Part shown: positions 1 to 9,100 of the stretch, one piece after another
How the letters are laid out: every line of letters starts with the position of its first letter
Position numbering within the stretch: position 1 is the stretch's first letter
Assembly (NCBI RefSeq): GCF_900103985.1
Contig: NZ_FNIE01000005.1
Coordinates: 248,001 to 312,000 of the forward strand
DNA: 64,000 nt
Source of the DNA: Actinacidiphila guanduensis
GTDB lineage: Bacteria; Actinomycetota; Actinomycetes; Streptomycetales; Streptomycetaceae
Direction of reading: 5' to 3'
Program-made: the position numbers and the translations under genes
The notes under the pieces: generated by a model
The model's input: the letters and a program-made list of their open reading frames with translations, nothing else
Database searches by the model: none
Told to the model about the DNA's origin: nothing

Positions 1-227
1 CGCTGGTAGTGGTGGCCGAGGATGAAGACCTTCTCGCCGAGCCGGGCCTTGGCGGCGCGGGCGCGCTCGACCAGGCCGGGGTCGGACGGGGCGGGCAGGT
101 CGCCGGGGCAGTCCACGCCGCGCTCGCTGCGCGGGTCGGACTCACGGCCGAGCAGGAGCAGCGCGAGCGGGGTGGGCCGGACGTCCAGCGGGTCGGCCGG
201 TTCGTTCAGCGTTGGTGTGGTGGTCAC
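1..227 (-). CDS. nadA: Quinolinate synthase, N-terminal part (cut by window edge)
   Basis: Only the first 75 codons lie in the window; the gene runs off the left edge. NadA condenses iminoaspartate with dihydroxyacetone phosphate to quinolinate in NAD synthesis and carries a [4Fe-4S] cluster. The readable part ends in the family motif FILGHHYQ (residues 68-75), preceded by a Streptomyces-type N-terminal extension rich in Pro and acidic residues. The GTG start at 227 has an AAAGG Shine-Dalgarno-like stretch about 10 nt upstream. It is divergent from erpA, an Fe-S assembly gene, which suits an Fe-S enzyme. The identity is firm from the motif; cluster ligands lie outside the window. Confidence 0.85.
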   Translation of the reverse strand, partial: MTTTPTLNEPADPLDVRPTPLALLLLGRESDPRSERGVDCPGDLPAPSDPGLVERARAAKARLGEKVFILGHHYQ

Positions 228-499
228 GGGCCCGTAGCCCTTTCTTTGCAGCGCGCAGACCTTTTCGTCTACTTGACGTTATCTATGATAGCCCGTTCGT
301 GTCAGATTGACGATGCTGGACTCGTCACTGTGACGCATACCGCTGCGCCCCGCGGGGCACGGTCTCCGGTGGAGGTCCGTGCCGCGGGGCGTGTGCAAAT
401 ATGGAGGGAGCAAATGTCGCCGCGGACCCGGAATGAATCCGAGGGGGCACCGGTTAGTCATCGGTAGCCAGCAGTCCGTACAACCCGGGAGTGAAGCAC
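228..499. promoter_or_regulatory. Divergent nadA/erpA promoter region
   Basis: This is a 272-bp spacer between divergent genes. It holds an unusually AT-rich patch at about 270-292 with the near-palindrome CTATGATAG (283-291). That patch includes TATGAT, a possible -10 on the + strand, and TATCAT on the - strand. No matched -35 is convincing. No regulator is assigned; the patch may simply be back-to-back promoters or an operator. Confidence 0.4.
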
Positions 500-853
500 A
501 TGACGGTTCAGGACGAGACCACCACGACGGACGGCATCCTCCTGTCCGACGCTGCCGCCGGCAAGGTGAAGAGCCTGCTCGAGCAGGAAGGCCGCGAGGA
601 CCTGGCCCTGCGCGTCGCCGTCCAGCCCGGCGGTTGCTCGGGCCTGCGCTACCAGCTGTTCTTCGACGAGCGGTCCCTGGACGGCGACATCGTCAAGGAG
701 TTCGGCGGCGTCAAGGTCGTCACCGACCGGATGAGCGCCCCGTACCTGGGCGGTGCCTCCATCGACTTCGTGGACACCATCGAGAAGCAGGGCTTCACGA
801 TCGACAACCCGAACGCCACGGGTTCCTGCGCCTGCGGTGACTCCTTCCACTGA
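500..853 (+). CDS. erpA: A-type iron-sulfur carrier / insertion protein (ErpA/HesB family)
   Basis: This 117-residue protein receives nascent Fe-S clusters and passes them to apo-enzymes in the cytoplasm. The three invariant cysteines are present: Cys46 in GGCSG and Cys110/Cys112 in the C-terminal CAC motif. Its length is typical of the family. The ATG at 500 is chosen over the in-frame GTG at 491 because GGGAG at 487-491 sits 8 nt before the ATG. A strong hairpin follows at 892-928. The gene is divergent from nadA, whose product needs a [4Fe-4S] cluster, and corresponds in position to M. tuberculosis Rv2204c. Confidence 0.93.
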   Translation: MTVQDETTTTDGILLSDAAAGKVKSLLEQEGREDLALRVAVQPGGCSGLRYQLFFDERSLDGDIVKEFGGVKVVTDRMSAPYLGGASIDFVDTIEKQGFTIDNPNATGSCACGDSFH

Positions 854-891
854 GTTCCCGCCGGGCCCTACCGGCACCCGCTGCTGATCGA

Positions 892-928
892 CGAGGCGGC
901 GGCACCCCTTCCGGGTGCCGCCGCCTCG
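892..928. terminator. Bidirectional hairpin terminator between erpA and the exported-protein gene
   Basis: Perfect 16-bp inverted repeat (892-907 with 913-928, arms beginning CGAGGCGGCGG) around a 5-nt loop. It sits between convergent genes ending at 853 and 945, so it probably serves both. There is no U-tract, as is usual in this GC range. Confidence 0.8.
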
Positions 929-944
929 TGCCGTCCCGCGCCGC

Positions 945-2444
945 TCACCGCGTGAGCGTGTGCCCGTTCGAGGTGTCCACCACCGTGCGGTCGCCCACCG
1001 GCGCGGCCAGGCGCACCGTGTCGGTCTGGGAGAGCAGCACCATCGAGCACACCGTGCCCTTGGGCTTGGGCGTGTCCACCACCGACACCCGCACCTGCCC
1101 CGCGGTCTCCACCGCCGACGTCTTGTACGTCCCGCATGTCCCGCGCATGTAGCTCACCTTCAGCGTGGTGCCCGACGCCTGGTAGCCGGAGACGGCCACC
1201 TTGTGCGGGGCGTACGGGTCCGCCGGCTGGGCCGGCACCGGCACACGCATCGGGCCGCCGGGGTTCACCGAGGACGGGGGAGGCGCCGTCGTCGTGCCGC
1301 CGGGCGGCTGGACGTAGGACGGGTCCACCGCGGTCTGGGCCAGCACCGAGGTGCGCGACGTGCCGGCCGGCGCGGTGTCGAACAGCCAGGCGGGCACCAG
1401 CGTCTGGGCGCCCGACACGTACTCCAGCGACAGGCCGAAGACCGCGCCCCGCACATCCACCGGGTGCGGTGCGCCCTGGTGGTCGCAGCCGGAGGCGCCG
1501 CCGGGCTCGACCCGGCACAGGTCGGGGTGCATCACCGGGGTGGCCTTGAGCTCCCCGAACGCGGCCGCCGCGCTCACCACCGGGTACTGCGCCCCCTTCA
1601 CCAGGGGCGACAGCCGCCCGTAGCCGAGCGAGATCCTGCCGTCGGAACCCACCTCGAACGAGGTGGACCAGCCGTGCGTGGGCAGCCCGCCCACCACCGG
1701 GTCCGCACTGACCGTCCGCATCCCGCCCGAGGTCTGGGAGGCGTCCACCGCCGCGCCCGACAGGCCCAGCCCCTTGAGCACCGGGGCGGCCGCGGCCTTG
1801 GCGGCGGCCTGCGAGACCGGCGGGGCGCCGGAGGAGCCCGGCGACGACGAGGTGCCCGGGTCGCCGGGGGCGACCGGCACCGAGGAGGGCGAGGAGGAGG
1901 TCGAGGTGTCGGGCCGCGCACCCGACAGCGAGGCACCGTAGCGGGTGAACGTCCAGGTGCCGGGGGCGCTCTTGCTCACCAGCAGCGTCGGTCCGCCGCC
2001 GGGACCGCCCACCTTCCAGGAGCCCTGCTCGGACTGCACCTGACCCCGTACCCCCAGCAGCCCGGCAAGGTGCGCCACCTGCGACTGCGGCACCCCGCCG
2101 GGCGCCCGGTAGACCGCCGCGCGGTCCGGGTGATCGGTGGGCAGCTTGCCGGTCAGCCGGTACTGGCCGCCGCCGGACGGGCCGGGCCCGCCGCCGGTCA
2201 CCGGCACGCCGGGCAGGGGGCCGTCGAGCCGCAGCGGGGGCGCGGCCGCCGCCGTGTCCCCTGTGTGGCCACCGCCCGAGGCGGCCGCCCACCAGGCGCC
2301 ACCACCACCTGCCACCAGGACCGCCGCCACGACCGCCGCGACCGCCAGCCGCGGCCTGCGCCCGCGCCGCACCTGCGCTCCGGACTCCTGCGCTTCGGAC
2401 TCCTCGCGGACCTGCTGCTCGCCGTCCTCGTGCTCCGTACCCAC
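945..2444 (-). CDS. Membrane-anchored extracytoplasmic protein, Rv2203-like position
   Basis: This 499-residue protein has no recognised catalytic motif. It has a charged cytoplasmic N-terminus (about residues 1-30, ending RRGRRPR), one membrane segment (about 33-55, Ala/Val/Gly-rich), then a long extracytoplasmic region. A Ser/Pro/Gly/Thr-rich linker (about 160-210) is followed by a folded-looking domain. The GTG start at 2444 is supported by AAGGAG 7 nt upstream. It lies between erpA and adoK, exactly where M. tuberculosis has the membrane protein Rv2203, so it is probably that conserved gene of unknown role. A link to envelope or respiratory assembly is inference from neighbours only. It converges on erpA over a shared terminator. 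Confidence 0.75.
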   Translation of the reverse strand: MGTEHEDGEQQVREESEAQESGAQVRRGRRPRLAVAAVVAAVLVAGGGGAWWAAASGGGHTGDTAAAAPPLRLDGPLPGVPVTGGGPGPSGGGQYRLTGKLPTDHPDRAAVYRAPGGVPQSQVAHLAGLLGVRGQVQSEQGSWKVGGPGGGPTLLVSKSAPGTWTFTRYGASLSGARPDTSTSSSPSSVPVAPGDPGTSSSPGSSGAPPVSQAAAKAAAAPVLKGLGLSGAAVDASQTSGGMRTVSADPVVGGLPTHGWSTSFEVGSDGRISLGYGRLSPLVKGAQYPVVSAAAAFGELKATPVMHPDLCRVEPGGASGCDHQGAPHPVDVRGAVFGLSLEYVSGAQTLVPAWLFDTAPAGTSRTSVLAQTAVDPSYVQPPGGTTTAPPPSSVNPGGPMRVPVPAQPADPYAPHKVAVSGYQASGTTLKVSYMRGTCGTYKTSAVETAGQVRVSVVDTPKPKGTVCSMVLLSQTDTVRLAAPVGDRTVVDTSNGHTLTR

Positions 2445-2606
2445 CGCGTGCTCCTTCGGCTCCGGTTCCGACCGTCAGGTGCCGATGTGACGCGGCGGGA
2501 CGCGGGGCGGTTCCACCGGACGGGCGAACCGGCGGTCAGTGGTTCGCGCGGGGGTACCGGGGGGCGGGTGCGCGCGGATGCCGGGGCGGTCAGGTGCCCA
2601 CTCGGC

Positions 2607-2816
2607 TCAGGCGCCGTACTCCGCCATCCCGCGCACCGCCCGTACGGAGTCCGGGGACACCGTGATGCGGTGCGGGCCGGTGCCGGCGGGGCCGCCGGTG
2701 GCCGCGGGGGAGTCACGGTGCTGCGCCGCGGGTGCGTCCCAGTGCCCTGCCATCGAGCGGCAGTCGCGCAGGACTTGATCCAGGCTCTCGGGTACCACGC
2801 TGTACGGAGTGCTCAT
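2607..2816 (-). CDS. Small uncharacterised protein (69 aa)
   Basis: I do not recognise a family. The protein starts MSTPYSVVPESLDQVLRD, is soluble-looking, has a Pro/Ala/Gly-rich middle and ends in a short mixed segment. That it is a real gene is supported by a -10 box TAGCCT (2823-2828 on the complementary strand) ending exactly 6 nt before the ATG. There is no Shine-Dalgarno, so this is the leaderless arrangement seen at many other genes here. It is divergent from adoK and lies upstream of, on the same strand as, the exported-protein gene. Confidence 0.6.
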   Translation of the reverse strand: MSTPYSVVPESLDQVLRDCRSMAGHWDAPAAQHRDSPAATGGPAGTGPHRITVSPDSVRAVRGMAEYGA

Positions 2817-2986
2817 ACTTCGAGGCTAGGCGCCGGGTGAGCGGGCAGAAAGCGTTACCAACCGGTAGTTTCCGGCGGCCCGCGAGGTTCGCCCGCCGGT
2901 GCGGGACAGGCTGCGCGGCAGCCCGGCTCGGGTAGCGTGGAGTCGCCCACCTGTTCCGCCCAGCCGTGCCCCCAGGAGACAACGTC

Positions 2987-3964
2987 GTGCGCATCGCCGT
3001 CACCGGGTCCATCGCCACCGACCATCTGATGACCTTCCCCGGCCGGTTCGCCGACCAGCTCGTCGCGGACCAGCTGCACACGGTCTCCCTGTCGTTCCTG
3101 GTGGACGGCCTGGAGGTGCGCCGCGGCGGGGTGGCCGCCAACATCGCCTTCGGCATGGGCCAGCTCGGCACCCGCCCGATCCTGGTCGGCGCGGCCGGCA
3201 CCGACTTCGGCGAGTACCGCAACTGGCTGGACCGGCACGGCGTGGACACCGCCTCCGTCCGCATCTCCGAGGTGCTGCACACCGCCCGCTTCATCTGCAC
3301 CACCGACGCCGACCACAACCAGATCGGCTCCTTCTACACCGGCGCCATGAGCGAGGCCCGGCTGATCGAGCTGCAGCACGTCGCCGAGCGCGTCGGCGGC
3401 CTCGACCTGGTCTCCATCGGCGCCGACGACCCCGAGGCGATGATCCGCCACACCGAGGAGTGCCGGGCCCGCGGCATCCCCTTCGCCGCGGACTTCTCCC
3501 AGCAGATCGCCCGGATGAGCGGCGAGGACATCGTCACCCTGCTCGACGGCGCCGCGTACCTGTTCAACAACGAGTACGAGAAGGGCCTCATCGAGACCAA
3601 GACCGCCCTGACCGCGGCGGAGATCCTGGACCGGGTCGGCACCCGCGTCACCACGCTGGGCGCCAAGGGCGTGCGCATCGAGCGCAAGGGCGAGCCGGAC
3701 ATCGTGGTCGGTTGCGCGGAGGAGGAGGCCAAGGCCGACCCCACCGGCGTCGGCGACGCCTTCCGGGCCGGCTTCCTGTCCGGCCTCGCCTGGGGCGTCG
3801 GCCTCGAACGCGCCGCCCAGGTCGGCAACATGCTCGCCACCCTCGTCATCGAGACCGTGGGCACCCAGGAGTACGAGCTGCGCCGCGGCCGCTTCATGGA
3901 GCGCTTCGCCAAGGCATACGGCGACGACGCGGCCGCCGAGGTCCGCGAGCACCTCAAGGGCTGA
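2987..3964 (+). CDS. adoK: Adenosine kinase, PfkB family
   Basis: This 325-residue ribokinase-fold sugar kinase resembles M. tuberculosis adenosine kinase Rv2202c along its length. Shared stretches include AVTGSIATDHLM at the N-terminus, RRGGVAANIAFGMG (PfkB signature 1 region), HTARFICTTD and HTEECRARGI. The signature 2 motif DPTGVGDAFRAGF near residue 250 carries the catalytic Asp. The expected reaction is adenosine + ATP to AMP (purine salvage). The GTG at 2987 has AGGAG 8 nt upstream. A TAGCGT -10 at 2933-2938 implies a leader of about 45 nt. The position beside erpA and the cta genes matches M. tuberculosis. Another nucleoside or sugar as substrate is not excluded. Confidence 0.85.
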   Translation: MRIAVTGSIATDHLMTFPGRFADQLVADQLHTVSLSFLVDGLEVRRGGVAANIAFGMGQLGTRPILVGAAGTDFGEYRNWLDRHGVDTASVRISEVLHTARFICTTDADHNQIGSFYTGAMSEARLIELQHVAERVGGLDLVSIGADDPEAMIRHTEECRARGIPFAADFSQQIARMSGEDIVTLLDGAAYLFNNEYEKGLIETKTALTAAEILDRVGTRVTTLGAKGVRIERKGEPDIVVGCAEEEAKADPTGVGDAFRAGFLSGLAWGVGLERAAQVGNMLATLVIETVGTQEYELRRGRFMERFAKAYGDDAAAEVREHLKG

Positions 3965-4057
3965 ACGGCGCAAGGACGCGGCAACGCGTCACGCGCACAA
4001 GGCAACGCAAGGAAGCGGCCCGCTCGGCTCAGGTGACGAGGCGGGCCCCTTCACCCG

Positions 4058-4079
4058 TGCGGGGGCACGTACCCCCGCA
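4058..4079. terminator. Hairpin between convergent adoK and cysteine desulfurase genes
   Basis: Perfect 8-bp inverted repeat TGCGGGGG / CCCCCGCA around a 6-nt loop CACGTA. A weaker GGCCCGC...GCGGGCC pairing lies just upstream at about 4017-4048. The position between two converging genes suggests a bidirectional terminator. Confidence 0.6.
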
Positions 4080-4175
4080 ACGGCACCCGGGCCGACGGCG
4101 TTTGCTTCCGCGCCCTAGTACCTGCGGCCTTTGGCTCCGCGGCCCTTGTGCCTGCGGCAGTCGGCCTTACGGCAC

Positions 4176-5576
4176 CTACGCCTGCCGCCGCACCACGTAT
4201 GCCCGGCCCACCGGGGCCGCGCGCTCGCCGACGTACTCCTGGCCGCGCATGCCGCACCACGCCGGGATGTCCAGGCGCGCGGCCTCGTCGTCGGAGAGCA
4301 CCGTGACCAGGCCGCCCACCGGCACCTCGCCGATCACCTTGGCGAGTTCGATCACCGGGATCGGGCAGCGCTTGCCGAGCGAGTCCACCACCAGGCCCTC
4401 GAGCCCCTCGTCCGGGGCACCCGCCCCGCCGCCCGCCGCGACCGCCGTCCCGCCCGCAGGCGCCCCCAACTGCGCCCGCACCTCGGCCACCACCGGCGGC
4501 AGCACCTGAAGGAACCGCTCCACCTCGGCCTCCTGGGTGCCGCGCGGCAGCGACACCCGCACGTTCCCCTCGGACAGCACGCCCATCGCCTTGAGCACAT
4601 GGCTCGGCGTGAGCGTGCTGGAGGTGCACGAGGAACCCGAGGAGACCGCGAAGCCCACCCGGTCCAGGCCGGTCAGCAGCGCCTCGCCGTCCACGTACAG
4701 GCAGGAGAAGGTGACCAGGTGCGGCAGCCGCAGCCGCTCGTGCCCGACCACCTCCACGTCCGGCACCACCTCCGGCACCCGGGCCCTGATCCGGTCCACC
4801 AGCGCGGACAGCCGCGCGGCCTCGGCCGCCGCCTCGGCGTGCACCGCCCGCAGCGAGGCGGCCGCCGCCACCACCGCCGGCAGGTTCGGGAAGCCCGGGG
4901 CGCGGCCCGACTCCCGCTCGTCCTCCGGCTCCTGGGCCGCGTACCGGGTGCCCTTGCGCACCACCAGCAGGCCCACCCCGGGCGGCCCGCCCCACTTGTG
5001 CGCGCTCGCCGCCAGCAGCGACCACGCGCCCTCCACCGGGCCCCAGGCCAGCGACTGCGCCGCGTCCACCAGCAGCGGCACCCCCGCCGCCCGGCACGCC
5101 TCGGCCACCTCGGCGACCGGCTGGAGCGTGCCCACCTCGTGGTTGGCCGACTGCAGCGCGGCCAGCGCGGTGTCCGCGGTCAGCGCCGAGGCGAAGTCCG
5201 CGGCATCCACCCGGCCGGTGCGGTCCACGCCCACCGTCGCCACCTCGCCGCCCAGCGCCTCGGCCGCGTGCAAGACCGCCGAGTGCTCCACCGCCGAGAC
5301 CACCACGCGGCGGCCCGCCCGGCGCCGGCCCGCGGCCGCGCCGGCGACGCCCGCGTGCAGCGCGCGTGTCCCCGAAGGAGTGAAGACGAGTTCGTCGGGG
5401 CGGCAGCCGACCGCCTCGGCGGCGGTCTCGCGGGCCGCGTCCAGCAGCAGCCGGGCCTGCCGCCCCTCGCGGTACAGGCGGCCCGGGTCGGCCCACCCCT
5501 CGTCCAGCGCGGCGAGCAGCGCCTGCCGGGCCACCGGGTGCAGCGGAGCGGCCGAAGCCGTATCGAAATAGGACAC
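4176..5576 (-). CDS. Cysteine desulfurase fused to a TusA-type sulfurtransferase
   Basis: This 466-residue two-domain sulfur-transfer protein begins with residues 1-about 370, a class V aminotransferase fold (IscS/NifS group). PLP lysine Lys194 lies in SAHKWGG and the persulfide cysteine Cys317 in SSGSSCTS. A Gly/Ala linker follows, then a TusA/SirA domain (about 396-466) with Cys404 in CPIPVIE. The natural reading is that sulfur taken from cysteine on Cys317 passes directly to Cys404. The start is fixed: GTG at 5576 is the first start codon after an in-frame TAG only four codons upstream. No clear Shine-Dalgarno is seen. The acceptor (tRNA thiolation, molybdopterin or other) cannot be read from the sequence. 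Confidence 0.9.
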   Translation of the reverse strand: MSYFDTASAAPLHPVARQALLAALDEGWADPGRLYREGRQARLLLDAARETAAEAVGCRPDELVFTPSGTRALHAGVAGAAAGRRRAGRRVVVSAVEHSAVLHAAEALGGEVATVGVDRTGRVDAADFASALTADTALAALQSANHEVGTLQPVAEVAEACRAAGVPLLVDAAQSLAWGPVEGAWSLLAASAHKWGGPPGVGLLVVRKGTRYAAQEPEDERESGRAPGFPNLPAVVAAAASLRAVHAEAAAEAARLSALVDRIRARVPEVVPDVEVVGHERLRLPHLVTFSCLYVDGEALLTGLDRVGFAVSSGSSCTSSTLTPSHVLKAMGVLSEGNVRVSLPRGTQEAEVERFLQVLPPVVAEVRAQLGAPAGGTAVAAGGGAGAPDEGLEGLVVDSLGKRCPIPVIELAKVIGEVPVGGLVTVLSDDEAARLDIPAWCGMRGQEYVGERAAPVGRAYVVRRQA

Positions 5577-5826
5577 CTCAGCACGCTACAACCCGGGCCG
5601 GGAAAGGCGTCAGCACGGCGTCAGATCAGCCCCGGAGCGCGGTATTCCACCCCTTCGGAGTGCGGCCCGGCGCGTTGGCACCCCTCCCCGCGAGACGCCG
5701 AAGGGCGTCCAGTAGGGTTTGTGCCGCATAAACATCCACACCTACCTGCACGCGCCACGGGCCGACCGACCAGCCAGATTGGCCGAGACACTCGACGCGC
5801 GGGCGAGACTCTCGGGAAGGCGCTAC
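5577..5826. promoter_or_regulatory. Spacer and promoter ahead of ctaC
   Basis: This is a 250-bp divergent region. A TAGGGT -10 box at 5713-5718 points toward ctaC and would give a leader of roughly 100 nt. No good -35 is visible at 17-18 bp. Confidence 0.45.
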
Positions 5827-6819
5827 GTGAGTCCCAACGGCTCCGACCTCCCCCACGGCCAGAACGGCGTGGGAGGCAACCCCATGTCGCGGCGCCCGGT
5901 GCGGCGATGGCTGCCACGGGCGCTGGCCGCGGGCCTGGTCCTGGCAACCGCCACCGGTTGCTCGTACAAGGACTATCCCCGTCTCGGCATGCCCTCTCCG
6001 GCGACGGAGCAGGCACCCCGCATCCTCTCCCTCTGGCAGGGCTCGTGGGCCGCCGCGCTCGTGACCGGCTGCCTCGTGTGGGGCCTGATCCTGTGGAGCG
6101 TGATCTTCCACCGGCGCAGCCGGACCAAGGTCGAGGTCCCCCCGCAGACCCGGTACAACATGCCGATCGAGGCCCTGTACACCATCGTCCCGATCGTCAT
6201 CGTCGCGGTGCTCTTCTACTTCACCGCCCGGGACGAGAACAAGCTGACGAGCCTGTCGGCCAAGCCGCAGCACGTGGTCAACGTGGTCGGCTTCCAGTGG
6301 AGTTGGGGCTTCAACTACCTGGAGAACGTCGACGGGAACCCGGCCACCGGCGCGAAGGTCCCCTCCGAGCTCGCCAACATCCCGCAGAACAAGCTGGACT
6401 TCCAGCCCGGCGAAGAGGGTGTCTACGACGTCGGCACCGCCGCGAGCAGGGACCCCGAGACGGGCCTGCCCGGGCCGACGCTGTGGCTGCCCGAGGGCCA
6501 GACCGTCCGCTTCGTGCTGACCTCCAGGGACGTCATCCACTCCTTCTGGGTGGTGCCCTTCCTGATGAAGATGGACGTCATCCCGGGCCACACCAACGCC
6601 TTCCAGGTCACCCCGAACAAGATCGGTGACTTCAAGGGCAAGTGCGCCGAGCTGTGCGGCGTGGACCACTCCCGGATGCTCTTCAACGTCAAGGTGGTCA
6701 CGCCGGCGCAGTACGAGCAGCACCTCAAGGACCTGGCGGCAAAGGGTCAGACCGGTTATCTGCCGTCGGGCATTGCCACCACGGGCAACGCGAAGAACTC
6801 GGAGCCCAAGACCACATGA
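5827..6819 (+). CDS. ctaC: Cytochrome c oxidase subunit II (CuA subunit), lipoprotein
   Basis: This 330-residue electron-entry subunit of the aa3 oxidase has an N-terminal signal with lipobox ATGC, two membrane helices ([38 protein letters not shown]) and a periplasmic-side cupredoxin domain. CuA ligands are visible as the His of DVIHSFW and [12 protein letters not shown] (Cys, Cys, His, Met). The GTG at 5827 has GGGAAGG 6 nt upstream. An in-frame ATG at 5884, with GGGAGG 7 nt before it, is an alternative that shortens only the leader before the signal peptide. The stop overlaps ctaD by ATGA, so translation is probably coupled. Confidence 0.95.
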   Translation: MSPNGSDLPHGQNGVGGNPMSRRPVRRWLPRALAAGLVLATATGCSYKDYPRLGMPSPATEQAPRILSLWQGSWAAALVTGCLVWGLILWSVIFHRRSRTKVEVPPQTRYNMPIEALYTIVPIVIVAVLFYFTARDENKLTSLSAKPQHVVNVVGFQWSWGFNYLENVDGNPATGAKVPSELANIPQNKLDFQPGEEGVYDVGTAASRDPETGLPGPTLWLPEGQTVRFVLTSRDVIHSFWVVPFLMKMDVIPGHTNAFQVTPNKIGDFKGKCAELCGVDHSRMLFNVKVVTPAQYEQHLKDLAAKGQTGYLPSGIATTGNAKNSEPKTT

Positions 6820-8558
6820 GCATTCTCAACGAACCCCAGGGGACGGCCGCGGCCGACGACTCCTACGAGGACGAGATCCCGGCGCGCACCAAGAAGCCGG
6901 GCTCGATCGTGGTGTCGTGGCTGAGCACCACGGACCACAAGACCATCGGCACGCTGTACCTGGTGACGTCGTTCGCCTTCTTCCTCATCGGCGGCGTGAT
7001 GGCGCTGATGATGCGCGCCGAGCTCGCCCGGCCGGGCAACCAGTTCCTGTCCAACGAGCAGTTCAACCAGGCGTTCACGATGCACGGCACCGTGATGCTG
7101 CTGATGTTCGCGACACCGCTGTTCGCCGGCTTCACCAACTGGATCATGCCGCTGCAGATCGGCGCGCCCGACGTGGCGTTCCCGCGGCTGAACATGTTCG
7201 CCTACTGGCTCTACCTGTTCGGCTCGCTGATCGCGGTGGGCGGCTTCCTCACCCCGCAGGGCGCGGCCGACTTCGGCTGGTTCGCGTACTCGCCGCTGTC
7301 CAGCGCGGTCAACTCGCCGAGCGTCGGCGCGGACATGTGGATCATGGGTCTGGCGCTGTCCGGCTTCGGCACCATCCTCGGCGCCGTCAACTTCATCACC
7401 ACGATCATCTGCATGCGCGCCCCCGGCATGACGATGTTCCGGATGCCGATCTTCTGCTGGAACGTGCTGCTGACCGCGGTGCTGGTGCTCCTCGCCTTCC
7501 CGGTGCTCGCCGCCGCGCTGCTCTGCCTGGAGGCCGACCGGAAATTCGGGGCCCATGTCTTCGACGCCGCCAACGGCGGCGCCTTGTTGTGGCAGCACCT
7601 CTTCTGGTTCTTCGGCCACCCGGAGGTGTACATCATCGCGCTGCCGTTCTTCGGCATCATCTCCGAGGTCATCCCGGTCTTCTCGCGCAAGCCGATGTTC
7701 GGCTACATCGGCCTGGTGGCCGCGACCATCTCCATCGCCGGCCTGTCGGTGACGGTGTGGGCGCACCACATGTACGTCACCGGCGGTGTGCTGCTGCCGT
7801 TCTTCTCCTTCATGACCTTCCTGATCGCGGTACCGACCGGTGTGAAGTTCTTCAACTGGATCGGCACCATGTGGAAGGGCTCACTGAGTTTCGAGACACC
7901 GATGCTGTGGGCGATCGGCTTCCTGATCACCTTCACCTTCGGCGGTCTGACCGGTGTCATCCTGGCCGCGCCGCCGCTGGACTTCCACGTCTCCGACTCG
8001 TACTTCGTGGTGGCGCACTTCCACTACGTGGTCTTCGGCACCGTGGTGTTCGCGATGTTCGCCGGCTTCCACTTCTGGTGGCCGAAGATGACCGGCAAGA
8101 TGCTCGACGAGCGGCTGGGCAAGATCACCTTCTGGACGCTCTTCTTCGGCTTCCACGGCACCTTCCTGGTCCAGCACTGGCTGGGTGTGGAGGGCATGCC
8201 CCGCCGGTACGCCGACTACCTGGCCGCCGACGGCTTCACCACGCTGAACACGGTCTCCACCATCAGCTCCTTCCTGCTCGGCCTGTCGATCCTGCCGTTC
8301 CTCTACAACGTCTGGAAGACCGCCAAGTACGGCAAGAAGGTCGAGGTGGACGACCCGTGGGGCTACGGCCGCTCGCTGGAGTGGGCGACCTCCTGCCCGC
8401 CGCCGCGGCACAACTTCCTCACGCTGCCGCGCATCCGCTCCGAATCCCCGGCGTTCGACCTGCACCACCCGGAGATCGCCGCCCTTGACGCCATCGCCGC
8501 CGGCGGCGCCACCACGGCCCCGCTCACCGGCGCCGACGACAAGGAGGGCCGGGCGTGA
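6816..8558 (+). CDS. ctaD: Cytochrome c oxidase subunit I
   Basis: This 580-residue catalytic subunit of cytochrome aa3 holds low-spin heme a and the heme a3-CuB site, reduces O2 and pumps protons. Typical heme-copper oxidase stretches are present: [11 protein letters not shown] (heme a ligand), [11 protein letters not shown] (CuB His and the His-Tyr cross-link region), VWAHHMY (paired CuB histidines) and FVVAHFHYV (heme a3 and heme a ligands). There are about twelve membrane segments. It starts with ATG overlapping the ctaC stop by 4 nt, and its own stop overlaps ctaF in the same way, so the three form one tight operon. Confidence 0.97.
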   Translation: MSILNEPQGTAAADDSYEDEIPARTKKPGSIVVSWLSTTDHKTIGTLYLVTSFAFFLIGGVMALMMRAELARPGNQFLSNEQFNQAFTMHGTVMLLMFATPLFAGFTNWIMPLQIGAPDVAFPRLNMFAYWLYLFGSLIAVGGFLTPQGAADFGWFAYSPLSSAVNSPSVGADMWIMGLALSGFGTILGAVNFITTIICMRAPGMTMFRMPIFCWNVLLTAVLVLLAFPVLAAALLCLEADRKFGAHVFDAANGGALLWQHLFWFFGHPEVYIIALPFFGIISEVIPVFSRKPMFGYIGLVAATISIAGLSVTVWAHHMYVTGGVLLPFFSFMTFLIAVPTGVKFFNWIGTMWKGSLSFETPMLWAIGFLITFTFGGLTGVILAAPPLDFHVSDSYFVVAHFHYVVFGTVVFAMFAGFHFWWPKMTGKMLDERLGKITFWTLFFGFHGTFLVQHWLGVEGMPRRYADYLAADGFTTLNTVSTISSFLLGLSILPFLYNVWKTAKYGKKVEVDDPWGYGRSLEWATSCPPPRHNFLTLPRIRSESPAFDLHHPEIAALDAIAAGGATTAPLTGADDKEGRA

Positions 8559-8953
8559 AGCTCCAAGGCAAGATGTTCGTCGGCCTGGCCGTCTTCATGC
8601 TGGCCGCCGCCATCGTCTACGGCTTCTGGTCCAAGGAAGCGGCCGGCACCACCGCCCTGTTCATGGGGTTCGCGCTGTGCACCATGATCGGCTTCTACCT
8701 GGCGTTCACCGCCCGGCGGGCCGACACCGGCGCCCAGGACCGCGAGGACGCGGACATCGCGGACGACGCCGGCGAGCTGGGCTTCTTCAGCCCGCACAGC
8801 TGGCAGCCGCTCGCGCTGGCGGTCGGCGGCAGCCTCGCCTTCCTCGGGATCATCTTCGGCTGGTGGCTGATGTTCTTCGCCGCCCCCGTGATCCTGATCG
8901 GCATCTACGGCTGGGTCTTCGAGTACTACCGCGGCGAGAACCGCACGCAGTGA
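8555..8953 (+). CDS. ctaF: Cytochrome c oxidase subunit IV, actinobacterial type
   Basis: This 132-residue membrane subunit is specific to the actinobacterial aa3 oxidase. It has two N-terminal helices ([33 protein letters not shown]), an acidic loop (about residues 50-72) and two further hydrophobic segments ending [10 protein letters not shown]. It probably stabilises the oxidase within the bcc-aa3 supercomplex; no redox ligands are seen. The GTG start overlaps the ctaD stop (GTGA). A very strong terminator follows, closing the ctaCDF operon. Confidence 0.92.
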   Translation: MKLQGKMFVGLAVFMLAAAIVYGFWSKEAAGTTALFMGFALCTMIGFYLAFTARRADTGAQDREDADIADDAGELGFFSPHSWQPLALAVGGSLAFLGIIFGWWLMFFAAPVILIGIYGWVFEYYRGENRTQ

Positions 8954-8971
8954 CGGCATGACGCCGTGCGG

Positions 8972-9018
8972 GACGGGCGCGGGCCCGGCACCTTCCCGGT
9001 GCCGGGCCCGCGCCCGTC
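8972..9018 (+). terminator. Strong hairpin terminator of ctaCDF
   Basis: Perfect 21-bp inverted repeat (8972-8992 with 8998-9018) around TTCCC. It begins 18 nt after the ctaF stop. It should separate the oxidase operon from the L,D-transpeptidase gene, whose own promoter lies beyond it. Confidence 0.88.
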
Positions 9019-9100
9019 CGCCGTTCGTTCCCGACGCCGTGTCACCGGATTGCAGGCGCCCACCGCGCGGAAGCCGGCCCCCGTTCCTAGCGTGAACGGC

